Shown piece after piece: positions 22,251 through 33,868 of a stretch of 64,000 nucleotides of DNA. Under the pieces are notes generated by a model, which worked only from the letters and a program-made list of their open reading frames with translations, made no database searches and was not told where the DNA came from. The DNA is taken from assembly GCA_022925895.1 (NCBI GenBank), contig JAKSYS010000004.1, positions 124,001 through 188,000 of the forward strand, in the 5' to 3' direction. How positions within the stretch are numbered: position 1 is the stretch's first letter; each line of letters opens with the position of its first letter. A program made the position numbers and the translations under genes. This DNA is from Fragilaria crotonensis. Lineage: Eukaryota; Bacillariophyta; Fragilariophyceae; Fragilariales; Fragilariaceae.

Positions 22251-25240
22251 CCGATATCAGTGTCTTTCGGTTCACGTTTTGGGAACCCGTCTGGTATTAC
22301 CACCCAAGGCAGGCATTCCCAAAGCCGAAAATGTTAAAGGGGCGGTTTTTGGGAGTCGCACAAAATGTGGGAGACGTGTTTTGTTTTCTGATCTTGACGG
22401 AACCAGAGGGTGACGGTCTTACGGACCCCCCACAAGTTCTCGCTCGTTCTGTTATCAGGCGACGGTTCGCTCGCTCGGACACTGTTAATTCGGATACCGC
22501 CGTCGACACTTCGCCTAATGACTCCTTAACATTTTATCTGAACGACGAGACTACGAATTTAGTTGACCCACCTCCGAATGCAGAGGAGTGCGATAGTGTT
22601 GAGGACATTATTCCCCCTCCACACGAACGGTGTGTGGCGTTTCCTCAGGAAACTAGTCCTGGCAACATTGATGACGACGGCATCTTCGAGGTGTATGGTC
22701 CACCCGTTAAGCGACACCGTACGTTACATCATACTGCCATGGATAATACTCCAAATCCCGACTTTCATCCTTGTCAGCAAGGGGATACGGATTCAGAGGA
22801 GTTTCTACAGTCGTCTATTCCATCCCGCCCCTTACAACCATCATGCCTTCCTGATCATGCTCATGAAGAGTTGAACACTGATCCTGTGCAAATCGCAACC
22901 ATTGATTCCAGTCGTTTTCACGACGTGACGCCATTGACCGCCGTCAACACCACTTCGGTTCATCTGGGTGACGATTCAGATGATGTGGGAGGAACTTCCC
23001 ACGGCGTTGGCGCCATGAATGGTGCGGTTGTGTCACAGGACGAGGACGTTACCCCCGACGTGCTTGAAGAAGTCACTCATCAGATGACCCGAATGGCTGA
23101 AGATACGAAATCTGATGAGCTGTTCACTCGCATCGAGAGTCATGTTTGGGAAGATGGCATATTGGTTTTTCGGGTACGATGGAAGACAGACGAGGTTACT
23201 TCGATACCGTTCACGTTGATGCAACGTGATTATCCGAGCGAGACCGCTGCCTATATTTTAGAAAATAAGGTAAGCTCAAATGGGGGTCGCTTCACTAGTG
23301 GTCGTTTCTCCCGTTGGGCACGTGCGTATCTCCGCCACTACAATAAGGTTGTTCGACGCTTACTTCGGCTTTCTGATGGTGACGGGATTTCGAGTATAGC
23401 TTCGCAACCACCATTTGAAATAAAGACCAATTTGCCGAATGGTACTCGTCTTATTCGTCGAGTTAATGCCGTCGGCAAATCTGGGAAAGGACGAAGACGC
23501 AAGAAACCAGGTCGTTTGAGCCGCCCTGTCCAGATGAAGTATGGCGTCGCTGTTCCACAAAGCGTTCGTGAGGCTTATGCTTTGGACGAGGCTAGCGGCA
23601 CAACTTCCTGGGCCGATGCTATCCGAAAGGAGATTGAATCTCTTCTGGCATTGGATTGCTTTTCGTTTCATGCCCCGGACTACAAACCCAACTCGGACTT
23701 TCAATTTGCTAAGCTATCTATGATTTTCGAAGTCAAACAGGATGACAGGTGAAAGGCTCGCCTTGTCGCAGGTGGCCACATGATCGACCCGATGGGTATC
23801 AACTCCCGGTCGACCGTCGTGAAGGGCATCAGCGTGCGGTTGTTGGATTTAATTGCCCATCGTGACAACTTATCTGTGTTGTGCGGTGATATTGGTAATG
23901 CTTTCATCACTGCGGACTGCCTCAAAAAGGTATATTCACGCGCCGGCCCGGAGTTTGGTGAGCGGGAAGGTTCCATTCTTGTGTTTAAGAAAGCTCTTTA
24001 TGGATTGCGTTCTTCGAGCCGTGCGTTTCGCGGTCATTTCGCTGACTTCCTTCGTGGAATGGGCTTCTCTGCATGTCGCTATGATCGCGACATTTGGATG
24101 CGCGAAAGGGAAGAACGCGATGGCTACGATTACATTTGCACGCATCATGTCGACGACTTCAAAATCGTTGCACGTGATCCCACAAGATGGCAGACCCATA
24201 TCTGCGCTGCGTTTCTTCTCAAATCGATAGGCCCACCCGCTTATTATTTTTGGGAAACGACTACAACTTCTCGGTCGGTGAGAATGCATGGGTTGTCGGC
24301 TGTGCCACTTACATAAAAGAATGTATCCGCAGGATTGAATCTGAATTCGACCTCGGAGGCACACTATGGCCCCACAGAACTCCGTTACCGGAAGCGTGCC
24401 ACCCAGAGCTCGACGACAGCGATCTGCTTCCGGAATTGGGTATCCGGCAGTATCAGACGCTGATCGGCATGGCACAATGGGCGTGTACAATTGGGAGATT
24501 GGACATCACATTTGCTGTTTCATCTCTCAGCAGGTTCTCGGCATCACCTCGTACTCACCACTTGGAACTCGCCCTGCACCTATTTGGTTATCTCAAGAAA
24601 AACCCTAACAGGCGGATTGTTATCGATTCGCGCCCTCTCCTTGTCGACGAGGAACTTTTGACGGATTCGTTTCATCCTGATTTCCTGGAAGATTACCCAG
24701 ACGCATGCGAAGACATTGATCCCAACTTGCCCACGGCACATGGTCCTGAGTTGCTGACCTCCGTCTTTTTCGATGCTGATCATGCCCATGACCATTTGAC
24801 ACGTCGGTCCATTTCTGGCATCGTTGTTTTTGTCGGAAGCACTCCGGTTATTTGGCAGAGCAAGCGACAAGGCTGCATAGCCACAAGCACATATTGTGCG
24901 GAGTTCGTCTCGATGCGTTCGGCGGTAGAGGAGGCCATTTTGATTATTTATATGTTACGATGTCTCGGTGTCCCCGTTTCGACACCTACCGCCCTTTATG
25001 GTGACAATTTTGGCGTTATTCAGAGCGCGGAGATTCCGGAAGGTGAGCTTAAAAAGAAACACATCGCAATATCGTATCATTACGTCCGTGAAGCCATAAC
25101 AGCGAGAATCGTTAACGCACGATGGTGCCGGTCACACGAGAACTTTGCTGATGTCTGTACTAAAGCGTTGGGTACTAATCTATTCAACAACTTAGTTACT
25201 GATATAATGGCATGAGTTTGGGTTTGAGAGGAGGTCTGTC

Positions 25241-25837
25241 TACGGGTTGAGCGACTACCGTATTTCTCGGTATTTTGTACCCCTTGGATTCATGTACCCA
25301 CCACCCCAAAATTATGTATTTTTTCGAACCACTCGACTCCAAAATGAATGTCAATATTTGATCCTTTGGCAGGAAAATCCTGGCATTTCATTGAAACGTC
25401 AGGTCATTTGAATTCCACACGTTGAAAGCCAGCTATGAATGTATAACTCTAATCATCAGAAGACGAGTTTAAATCTTCATTTTCCATTATTTGAGTTGTC
25501 AGCCAGATGTCCATTTTTCACGGATTCCCTTTACCCGTCGGACATTTTTGATGAACTTGTGGTGGGATTTTTGCACCCATCGATGTACATTTGGGGGGTA
25601 CTCGTACAAAACTTTATCTGCATGACACAAGAGATACAGACATTCTTCCCCGTAGCGTTGGTCAAACGCGCAAAGCCCACAGGAAGGTCCGGCCCAAGCA
25701 CGTTTCAGCCGTTAAGTTTGTGACCGTTGTCAGATATGCGTCAGGGATTTTCCCAATTGTATGCATTGCGAGATTTGTAGCTCGATTGGTCGATGCAAAC
25801 GAGCCGGCAAGGTTTTCTCCTCGTAAGTAAAAAATTG
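25241..25837. other. Stretch after Copia fossil A
   Basis: Probably includes what is left of the 3' end of the fossil; no matching 5' LTR was found. No gene recognised. Confidence 0.4.
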
Positions 25838-26114
25838 CTGACCGTCAGTAAAAAATTGCTGACCGACAGCAAATATTTACTGACCGTCAGCAAAAAATTG
25901 CTGACCGTCAGTAAAATATTGCTGACCGTCAGTAAATCTGATTTGTCTTTAAGAAGCTTTCGTGGACACATGGTATGTTCTTACGTCAGTAATTTCTTCT
26001 GACCGTCAGCAATTTCTTTCTGACCGTCAGCAATTTTTTACTGACCGTCAGCAAATTTTTACTGACCGTAAGTAAATTTTTACTGACCGTCAGAAATTTT
26101 TCACTGACCGTCAG
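25838..26114. repeat. Two iteron-like arrays of CTGACCGTCAG at exact 21-bp spacing
   Basis: Array 1 has cores starting at 25838, 25859, 25880, 25901 and 25922. Array 2 has cores at 25999, 26020, 26041, 26062, 26083 and 26104. Every step within an array is exactly 21 bases. The core is an inverted repeat, CTGAC and GTCAG around one C. The 10-base spacers are A/T-rich: mostly TAAAAAATTG-like in array 1 and the reverse complement, CAATTTTTTA-like, in array 2, so the spacers are inverted between arrays while the central base is not. A 66-bp non-repeat stretch with a degenerate half-core separates the arrays. Both strands are open across it only because 21 is a multiple of three. Confidence 0.95.
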
Positions 26115-26368
26115 TAAATTTACACTTTGCGCCATTCACATGATAATAGCGCCAGCCTATGCTTCACGTTGCGTCACCACGACTCAGAATGGAATCGATT
26201 TTCACCTCCAGGGTATCACGTGTTTTCATCTTATTCACGATTCCCTAGGTATGGCCGGACCTTCCAGCTCACTATGTCATACATGTACTACACGTAGACT
26301 ACCAGGTACTGTACATGCGTATCAGTGCAAGTTCGGCATTGGCCCGCATTTGCCGATGGGCATTTCTG

Positions 26369-27407
26369 GAGGTTCCGGAATTTCGGCTCTTTTGCCTATA
26401 AGTGTATACTACTGGCTACAGATACTAATTCTACAACTTCGTTTGTCACGCCGGACAAATATTCAACGTTCCATCACTTCAAATGTCCCGGATCATTAGG
26501 TACATCAATCTCATGACGTGACAAATTTTGAGCTTCAACTAAAGAACTTGGGATTAGACTATGCGACAACGGAATCGACGTTTTATGAAAATCCTATTTA
26601 AGGATATTCGACATTTGAAGTGTCGGCAGCCATTGTCTCAAGAGCCGCTGGCTCAAGAGCCATTGGCTCAAGAGCCGTTGTCTCAAGAGCCAACGGCTGA
26701 ACAACAGCCCCCGGCGATGTCAAACTCAAGAACACACGTTTTGTGTGTGTCGTAGAGCTCGTCCTCAAAAGTGCTCGCACTTTATGTCATACCACTCCTT
26801 GTCATTCGCTGAATGTATTCTCCTCATACCTGAATATTGTTTCGCAGATGCTTACAGAAAAATTTCTATGTGCCGAAATATATATGTATGAATGTATTCT
26901 CTTCATACCTGAATATTGTTTCGCCGATGCTTACAGAAAATGTAGTATTTGCCGAAATACATATGTATCAATGGAGACGTAACGCATACGCATACCATCG
27001 ACCTTAGTAGATGACCTGTCATTTTTTTTTTCCGTTCCCCGTGTGGCGAGTTCTCATTTAAAGAAAACACGTTCCTCGACTAGGTGGACGAGGTAAATTG
27101 GCTCTTGAGCCAGTGGCTCTTGAGCCAGTGGCTCAAGAGCCAATGGCTCAAGAGCCAACGTCTTTTTTAAATATCCCTACATAGTACTAGTTCATCCAAG
27201 ACATTGAATCAATGTCGTACTTGTCATAACAAACGATGTTAACAACAGTTCCAAAATAAAGCACGGTTTTAATTATAGTGTATCAACAGAAGATATTCTA
27301 TCATTTTGGAAACGTGGAATTATTTAGATGTTTGTGGAACAAATTTCTGGTAGATAATCTGCGTAAAAGGTACGAGACACATAAAAGAGCCGAAATTCCG
27401 GAACCTC
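26369..27407 (-). mobile_element. 1039-bp TIR element, copy 2
   Basis: Same family as 21211-22250 in opposite orientation: the same ends, starting GAGGTTCCGGAATTTCGGCT, and a CTG duplication on both sides (26366-26368 and 27408-27410). The palindrome arrays are at 26635-26696 and 27100-27157; the latter is again 250 bp from its end. Length differs from copy 1 by one base and most internal text can be followed by eye, so the copies are close relatives. No transposase is encoded. Confidence 0.9.
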
Positions 27408-27476
27408 CTGGTCATGATAGAGGACATACTAGTATAATATATGTCAATTGTCAATTGCACACCTCGGCCCTCGGAC

Positions 27477-27478
27477 CC

Positions 27479-27511
<33 letters not shown>
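27477..27511. repeat. CCCTCAA repeat, five units
   Basis: Five heptamer units CCCTCAA, the last one altered to CCCTCAC. It resembles but is not a telomere repeat. It lies in the 260-bp spacer between the second TIR element and the Copia fossil B LTR; nothing else was seen in that spacer. Confidence 0.8.
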
Positions 27512-27512
<1 letters not shown>

Positions 27513-27670
27513 TACTGTATGTTGGTGCAGTGGTGCAGTACCTGGTACTATTGTAAAGTGGGAAGTTACATACCACATAGAGCGTAGAACATCCTGTACA
27601 AAGTACAAACTACTTCGGAGTACTACCGGTAGACTATACAGTACTCCAGTACGAGTTGTGATTGTTGTGA

Positions 27671-28019
27671 TGTTAGTATATTACTAGACGATACGATAGG
27701 TCATAAACCAAGTATCCTCCTTGTTTAATGTAGCAAACAGAATTGATAACAGAACGAAAGTCAATCAAACCTTGACCTATTAATGGGATTGTTTCGAGAT
27801 AATGATCCCGAAACAATCCTTTTATTGTTACGCATCACTGCTTCCTTTACTGCGAACTTGCATAGCTCTACGCTCTTTGCGTTCGTTGGTACTTGTACCT
27901 TTCGTACTACGTCTGCCCAAGTGATATTGTGCGGTGCTCCTTGCACTGTACTGTCGTTCACGGTGTCGTTTGCAACTGTAGCTCCGTCCTTATTAGAGTC
28001 AAATCGTACTTCTCCAACA
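27671..28019 (-). repeat. 3' LTR of Copia fossil B
   Basis: 349 bp, bounded by TGTTAGTATA and CTTCTCCAACA on the plus strand (TG..CA ends). It matches 33382-33728 almost throughout. Confidence 0.9.
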
Positions 28020-31000
28020 CGCTCCTCGATAGGTATCATAAGGGCGGAAGCAAGGCTGTTTACGTGAGCCCTGTCGAGTAACACATCCCGGAAGGTTCGG
28101 AACAGATGTCCTTGGAGCGGTTTCGTGAAGAAATCCGCTAACATTTCCAATGTTGGGCAGTGTTGGATCTGAACCCCTGCCGATTTAATCCGGTCCTTAA
28201 TCCAAAAGTATCGGATGTCAATGTGTCGTGACTTTGGACCCGCGGAAATCCGACCGTTCGTTTCGAGCTTGATAGCGCTCTCGTTATCTTGCTCAAAGAT
28301 ATTGTCCGTTATAGTGTACCCTTGTGCTTCGAGGAACATTTTTACCCAGAGCGTATTGGGTAGGTAATCGCTCGCCCCAACGAACTCGGCCTCGGTTGAA
28401 CTTTTGGTGTTCAATTTTTGCTTCGTGGATTTGCAGATTATTCCCCCGGTGCCAAACGAAATCACACCGCCGGTATGGCTCTTCATGTCGGGGTGCACGG
28501 CGAACGACGCATCCACCCAAGTTCGCATGCGACCCATGTCATCGGCCCCGACCGTGTTTTCCATGTCCATGCTACCGTTGATGTATTCCAATACTCTCTT
28601 TAATTTCGAACGGTCCTGTTGGGTGCTCTTTGATACTCGTGTGCATAGAAAAGCAATAGCAAGTAACAGGTCAACGCGAGCCCGGATGGCAACATATAAC
28701 AACTTGGCAGCAACCTTATGGAACGCTTCGGCCTCGTCACTTTCCAACATCGGAGACTGTTCGTTTACTTCAAATAGGTTCCATTGGGAAGGTGTAGCTG
28801 CTGCACCCGTGATGTTCATTCCCGATTCGAGTAAAGCCTCCTTCAAATATTCTTTCATAGTAATCACGGCGGTGCCCTGTCCTGTGTAGCGAATGTTCAT
28901 TCCAAGGAATACGTGCTCTGCGCCCCGTGTCACTGTCATCTTACCAAAACGCTCTTCCATTTTTCAATAATAGACGTTACTACCTCTGGGTTTGCATGGG
29001 AGATCTTGGTATCGTCAACCTACCATGCAATAGTGCATTGTGTGCCGTCAATCATGCAGTTAGCGATGCACGAGTCATACGGATTCAGCACAAAACCCAT
29101 CTCCTGGAGGTTGTTGTAGAACAAGTCGTACCAGAGGAGGGCAGACTTAACGCACCCGTTAAGTGCCTTCTTAAGTCGAACATACAATACTTTTGTTCCG
29201 TTTTGTAGACCACGAACTCCTTGTGGCGGGGATTCATGGTGCAGAGTATGTCCACGGACTTGCCGGTGAACTTCATTACAACAAAATCGTCCATGAGGGC
29301 CTTCAAGAATGCACCAGCCACGTCGGCCGTTCCAAGGTCGCGTCGCTCATATGCGTCAATAATGATCGACAGGATAAGAGCATCGGTTGAGACAGTTGGT
29401 GATGCAGTCTGTGACTTGTCGTAAAGTCCTCGTTGCAACCTCCCATCGGCAACGGTGCGTCCCTTAAGCGACCCGTCACGCTTTTCCTGAATAAGGTTCA
29501 AAGCCCGTATCACGGCTTTTCGTTGCTCTTTGGTAAGGGAGCTGGCGTGTATGGCCTCATATACATCCTGGTCTTCCAATTGTGCAAATTCCTTCATGAG
29601 AGCAGCCTCGGCATACTTTCCATGTTTCTTTAGTGCGGCCTTTGCAGACATCTGAGTCATGATGTATCCAAAATGTATTTCTTGATATCATCCGCACCCA
29701 TCAATCGCCTGCTTCCTTGCTGAAGTAACTGCATTGGTGGGAAATATGACTTGCTGTTGTGCGGTGCGTCCATCGCGTGTTTAAAGGTGTCTGGTGCCGC
29801 GACGTTTCGTTCTCGCAGGTTGTACGGCCTTTCGAGCGTAGGCGCTCCTTGGTCTGCTGCCTGTTCAATGGGCGCTCCTTGGTCTTCTGTCGGTTCGATG
29901 GGCGCTCCTTGGTCTGCTGCCGGTTCAATGGGCGCTCCTTGGTCTGCTGCCGGTTCAATGTGTTCGTGAGGGTGGAGCTCGTCCGCCTCGAACGGCGCTT
30001 CAACAGTCGCGAACGGCGCTCCTTGCGCTCGTTGTTCGCGAGGATGTTCAGTTTCACGAGGCGCGTCGTGACCGCCATAGTCGTCATTGTCGTCAGAGTC
30101 ATAAACGTCGTTGTCAGTGTAGGAGTCGTCGTCATCTTCGTAAGGATCATTTACATACATATTCGCTCCTTGGTCCGCGAGGAGATCGGCGACTTCATCG
30201 TGGTTGATGGGATCGTAGTTGTCGGCGACAAATGCAACAGGGACGACGTTGGTTGGGGCTCGTAGTCGAGATCGTATTCGGAGTCGTCAATGAGCTGGTG
30301 TGGCCGCCATTCAACAACAAGGCCAGAGTTCTGGATGAGAGGTTGCCCCGTGAAGCGCGATTGCTTCAACACGGGCAATGGCAGTGTCCGTCATGGGGAG
30401 AGGCGTCCATGCGTGACGCGACAGTTTGTTGCCAGTGGCGAGGGACAAGAAGTAGAAATCGCCCTGGGCATTTCCGGTGGGTGTGAGGGCAATAGCTCCC
30501 AAAGAACGCGCGAGAGTGTTGGAAGGGTCGTTATCTTCAAAAACTTGAGCGTAGGTTCCAAACTCGATACGCATGCACTGATAGTTGGGAGTGCCAACTC
30601 CTGTAACAATTGTGGCGGGACTCATGGTGTCAGAGATGCCATTTTCCATGGGAATTGGTTAAGCCACCGCACGGCGTCGGCCACCATGTGTGTGACAAGC
30701 AAACGTGGAAGCCGCTTAAACGGCAATCCGTGAGCACATGAGCGGAGGCGCTCCTTAATTGTGCGAATAGATCGTTCAACCTCGCCCACGTGGCTATCCG
30801 TTGGGACAATGTTGAGAACAATGGGCAGGAGGGAGTCGCGAACGCACTCAAACTCGTGGTCCCCATGGACGTCGCATACGGTTAGCCCGCGGGCTTCGTA
30901 TATGTGTATCACCTTTCGGAGCACCTCGAGAGTGTAGGTTTGCTGCGATCAGATATTGGGTGCGCTGTCCGGAAACCAATCCCCGTGCGACGGTATGAAA

Positions 31001-33381
31001 GAAAGGTAGCCCTTGAACAAAGAAAATGTCAGCACATAGTGTGACATGGCGGTGGTGCTCCAGTATCGGTGCCGGTATGGGCGTAGCCACAAAGGTTGGC
31101 GCCTGTGGAGCAGCGGCGGATCGCGTGGTCTTTCCCTTAAGTACGGCAATGTCAGGGCCGTAGATAAGGAGGGCTCGCTTCGCATCATCGGTCGTCACTG
31201 GACAGTTTCGAATCAAGTTATTCTTTAGGATCTGCTGGAATTCGACCTCGTCGGGTCGACCAATCTTGCGATAGAGTTCACGAGCGGCATCGGCGGACTT
31301 TATTTCCCGGCGCGAAAACAATTTCTTTTGTGCTGCTACGGTTGAGACCAGCGTATAGTATCCAGTAACATCCTCGTTAGTACGGTTGTTACTCTTGTAC
31401 ACGTAAAGGCCTGATGGGTGCTCAAGGAATTTCGTCATCACAGAACCATCAAGTCGGTGAACAAGCAGAGCGGGTTCGGCCGACGTATCATCGTGACCCG
31501 ACAAACTTTGCGCACCTCGGCAAGGGAAAGAATGTTTGCAATAGATGCTTTGTTATACCATACTTCCCCCAGGTTTGGGAAGTCGCCCACCATGCTAGAG
31601 TCTTGATGGCCTCCATTTGTTAGGGCCCTGAGCACATGTTCACCACGGCGAATGTTGGTAAGCATGTTTGCATTCTTAAACACAGAGATCGTCGATTGAG
31701 AATCAAGGAGGATCCAGGTAGGATCAATCCCGTGCTCGTTGTTACTGACGTCGGCGGCTTGTGCGAGCATAAATGCATACTGGGTAAGCGTTGTACCCGA
31801 CATCGTTCCACTTCGGGATCCCGTGGGGCAGTCACCTGCGTAATGACCGTGCTGTTGGCATGTCCAGCATTGGATGCTATCATGCGTCACACCGTTTGTT
31901 CCGGCCACAAGGGCGTTGCGTTGCGCGAACGTCATCGCGGTTGCTTCGGGGCTTGCGGCAGGTTGACTTCGTGAGGCAGTTCCACTCCTGTTTGTTGGCG
32001 CATTGGTGGGTGTCTTGTACATCACCAAGAGACTTTTGGCGGCAACCACATCGGTAGGGTATTCGTCCTTTCCCTTCGCATACTGGTTGGCCAGGTCGGT
32101 AATGAGCGTTCCGTATCTCGATGCGTCGGCGCTTCGGATTAGAGCGATGCCCAACGTACGTTCGCGCGCGATATCCTTTCGTGCCTCGATGCTACGTGCG
32201 TTGCCGGCCCTGTCAATCGCCGGGATCAGCTCGTAGTTTGCTGCCACGTTTCCACCGTGAGTCTCAATCGTGTCTGCCCATCCGAGCAAGCATTTGGCAT
32301 ACTCATCGGCGGACTGTCCAATTAGTTGCTTACATGCAAGGAAACTGTGTCGAGCATCAAGGAGGGAAAGGAATCCGTTCTTGCTTTCATCAAACTGCAG
32401 AGTTACCGACTTGATTTGTCTCAATAGCCAGAAACAGTCGTTCTTGGTGGACTTCTCAGTGTAACCCTCGTGAGTCTTTACACGAGCTTTCATGTCTTCG
32501 CTGCACTGGCCCCAGATTACCGTGTAGACCGTTGCCGCATTGCTGGCAAGAGCTCGTGTGCGTTTAACATCCTCAGCAAATATCATCTTCATTGTCTCCC
32601 CCGCGCCTTCTTCCAGATCCTCGGGTAGATTGATTGCAGGCATCTCCATCTTCGAGGCAAACAAAGGTGCCATGTCTGCGGAGTAGGTGAGGTTCTTCTT
32701 TACATATCCGTCCAGCGCTTTGATTGTCTTCGCGTATTGACGCCGGTCACTTTGTTCCTCAAAGCACTGGAATACGTGACCATTCATGTCGTCGGTGTTA
32801 CCTGTGAATACGGAGCGGTTGTTGCTCGACGACCCTTGTTGTTGCCCGCTTGCTCCTCGGGTTCGTCCCGCTCGATTTCCACGTTGACGATTACCTCCTC
32901 GTCCTCCGCTTGCATTGTTGGCGCTGCGTCCACTGATTGCGCTGCCACTTGCCGTTACTTCTGGAGTTGTAGAACTCATCGTTACTTTGACCTATTCTTG
33001 TTAGATTGTTCGTTGCTCGCCACGTCATCACGCCGTTATCCGTTACAAAATGTATCTGTCCTTTGTAGTTGTGTGTGACGGTTGCGGTCTGTGCTTGCTC
33101 TTGGTTCCACTCGGTGCTATCGGACCACGTAGCTGGTTTACGCAGTTTGTTGTTGATTCTAACACGATCACCGCGTCGGAAAACCGGTACTTGAAGTGCG
33201 GGTTCACTGGCGCTGCTTGCGCTGCTGCCTTCTCTGGGTGTTGCGGCTGCTTCAAGCTGCGCTACCTAATCTTCAGGTTCTGTAGTTCAGCGGTTAGTTG
33301 TGTAACAATGTCTTCTCTCTCCATGGGTTGTCAATTTCTTAAACAGTACGAATCTTTCTTTATCTCGAAACAATGTTGTAA

Positions 33382-33728
33382 TGTTAGTATAATAGACGAT
33401 ACGATAGGTCATAAACCAAGTATCCTCCTTGTTTAATGTAGCAAACAGAATTGATAACAGAACGAAAGTCAATCAAACCTTGATCCTATTAACGGGATTG
33501 TTTCGAGATAATGATCCCGAAACAATCCTTTTATTGTTACGCATCACTGCTTCCTTTACTGCGAACTTGCGTAGCTCTACGCTCTTTGCGTTCGTTGGTA
33601 CTTGTACCTTTCGTACTACGTCTGCCCAAGTGATATTGTGCGGTGCTCCTTGCACTGTACTGTCGTTCACGGTGTCGTTTGCAACTGTAGCTCCGTCCTT
33701 ATTAGAGTCAAATCGTACTTCTCCAACA
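33382..33728 (-). repeat. 5' LTR of Copia fossil B
   Basis: 347 bp with the same ends as the other LTR. Its outer edge lies only about 140 bp from the start codon of the SET-domain gene, so the LTR replaced or pushed back the upstream region of that gene. Confidence 0.9.
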
Positions 33729-33868
33729 GTGATAATGTACTCCGCGTATCTGAAATCCGAATAGGTGCATTTTGTTGCGCATTGCGGATTGCGACTTCAT
33801 CATCGTTGAGGGAAATACTTGACCCAGATTTGCATCGACAACCTTCATTGAGTTGGCGGATATCCGTG

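Larger units (their letters stand above)
18371..25240 (+). mobile_element. Copia LTR retrotransposon fossil A (diatom CoDi-like)
   Basis: Parts in order: gag-like region (18447-19463), protease and integrase region (about 20070-21205), integrase end and a linker with a chromodomain-like stretch (22254-23600), reverse transcriptase (about 23600-24340) and RNase H (to about 25215), followed by a purine-rich tract. The order integrase then reverse transcriptase fixes it as Copia. It is broken at several points, perhaps half a dozen, and is split by the 1040-bp TIR element at 21211-22250. I found no pair of LTRs, so the ends are estimates and the age cannot be taken from LTR divergence; the breaks suggest it is not recent. 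Confidence 0.85.
27671..33728 (-). mobile_element. Copia LTR retrotransposon fossil B, with both LTRs
   Basis: Read on the minus strand: 5' LTR (33728-33382), gag with zinc knuckle and protease region (about 32979-31440), integrase region (about 31500-30600), acidic/repeat linker (about 30300-29700), reverse transcriptase (about 29660-28900), RNase H (to about 28020) and 3' LTR (28019-27671). GTGA is found on both outer sides (27667-27670 and 33729-33732), fitting a 4-5 bp target duplication. The LTRs differ at only a few places, so insertion is fairly recent, but the internal region is broken at several points (about five). The RNase H frame runs on into the 3' LTR. Confidence 0.9.

Noticed and set aside
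18381-25626. Shared 15-mer CTTTATCTGCATGAC at 18381 and 25612 as LTR evidence
   Set aside because: Likeness does not extend beyond 15 bases, which can arise by chance at this window size.
25838-26114. CRISPR-like array
   Set aside because: The spacers are short (10 bp), A/T-rich and nearly identical; the genome is eukaryotic.
27477-27511. Interstitial telomere repeat
   Set aside because: The unit is CCCTCAA, not CCCTAA, and there are only five copies.
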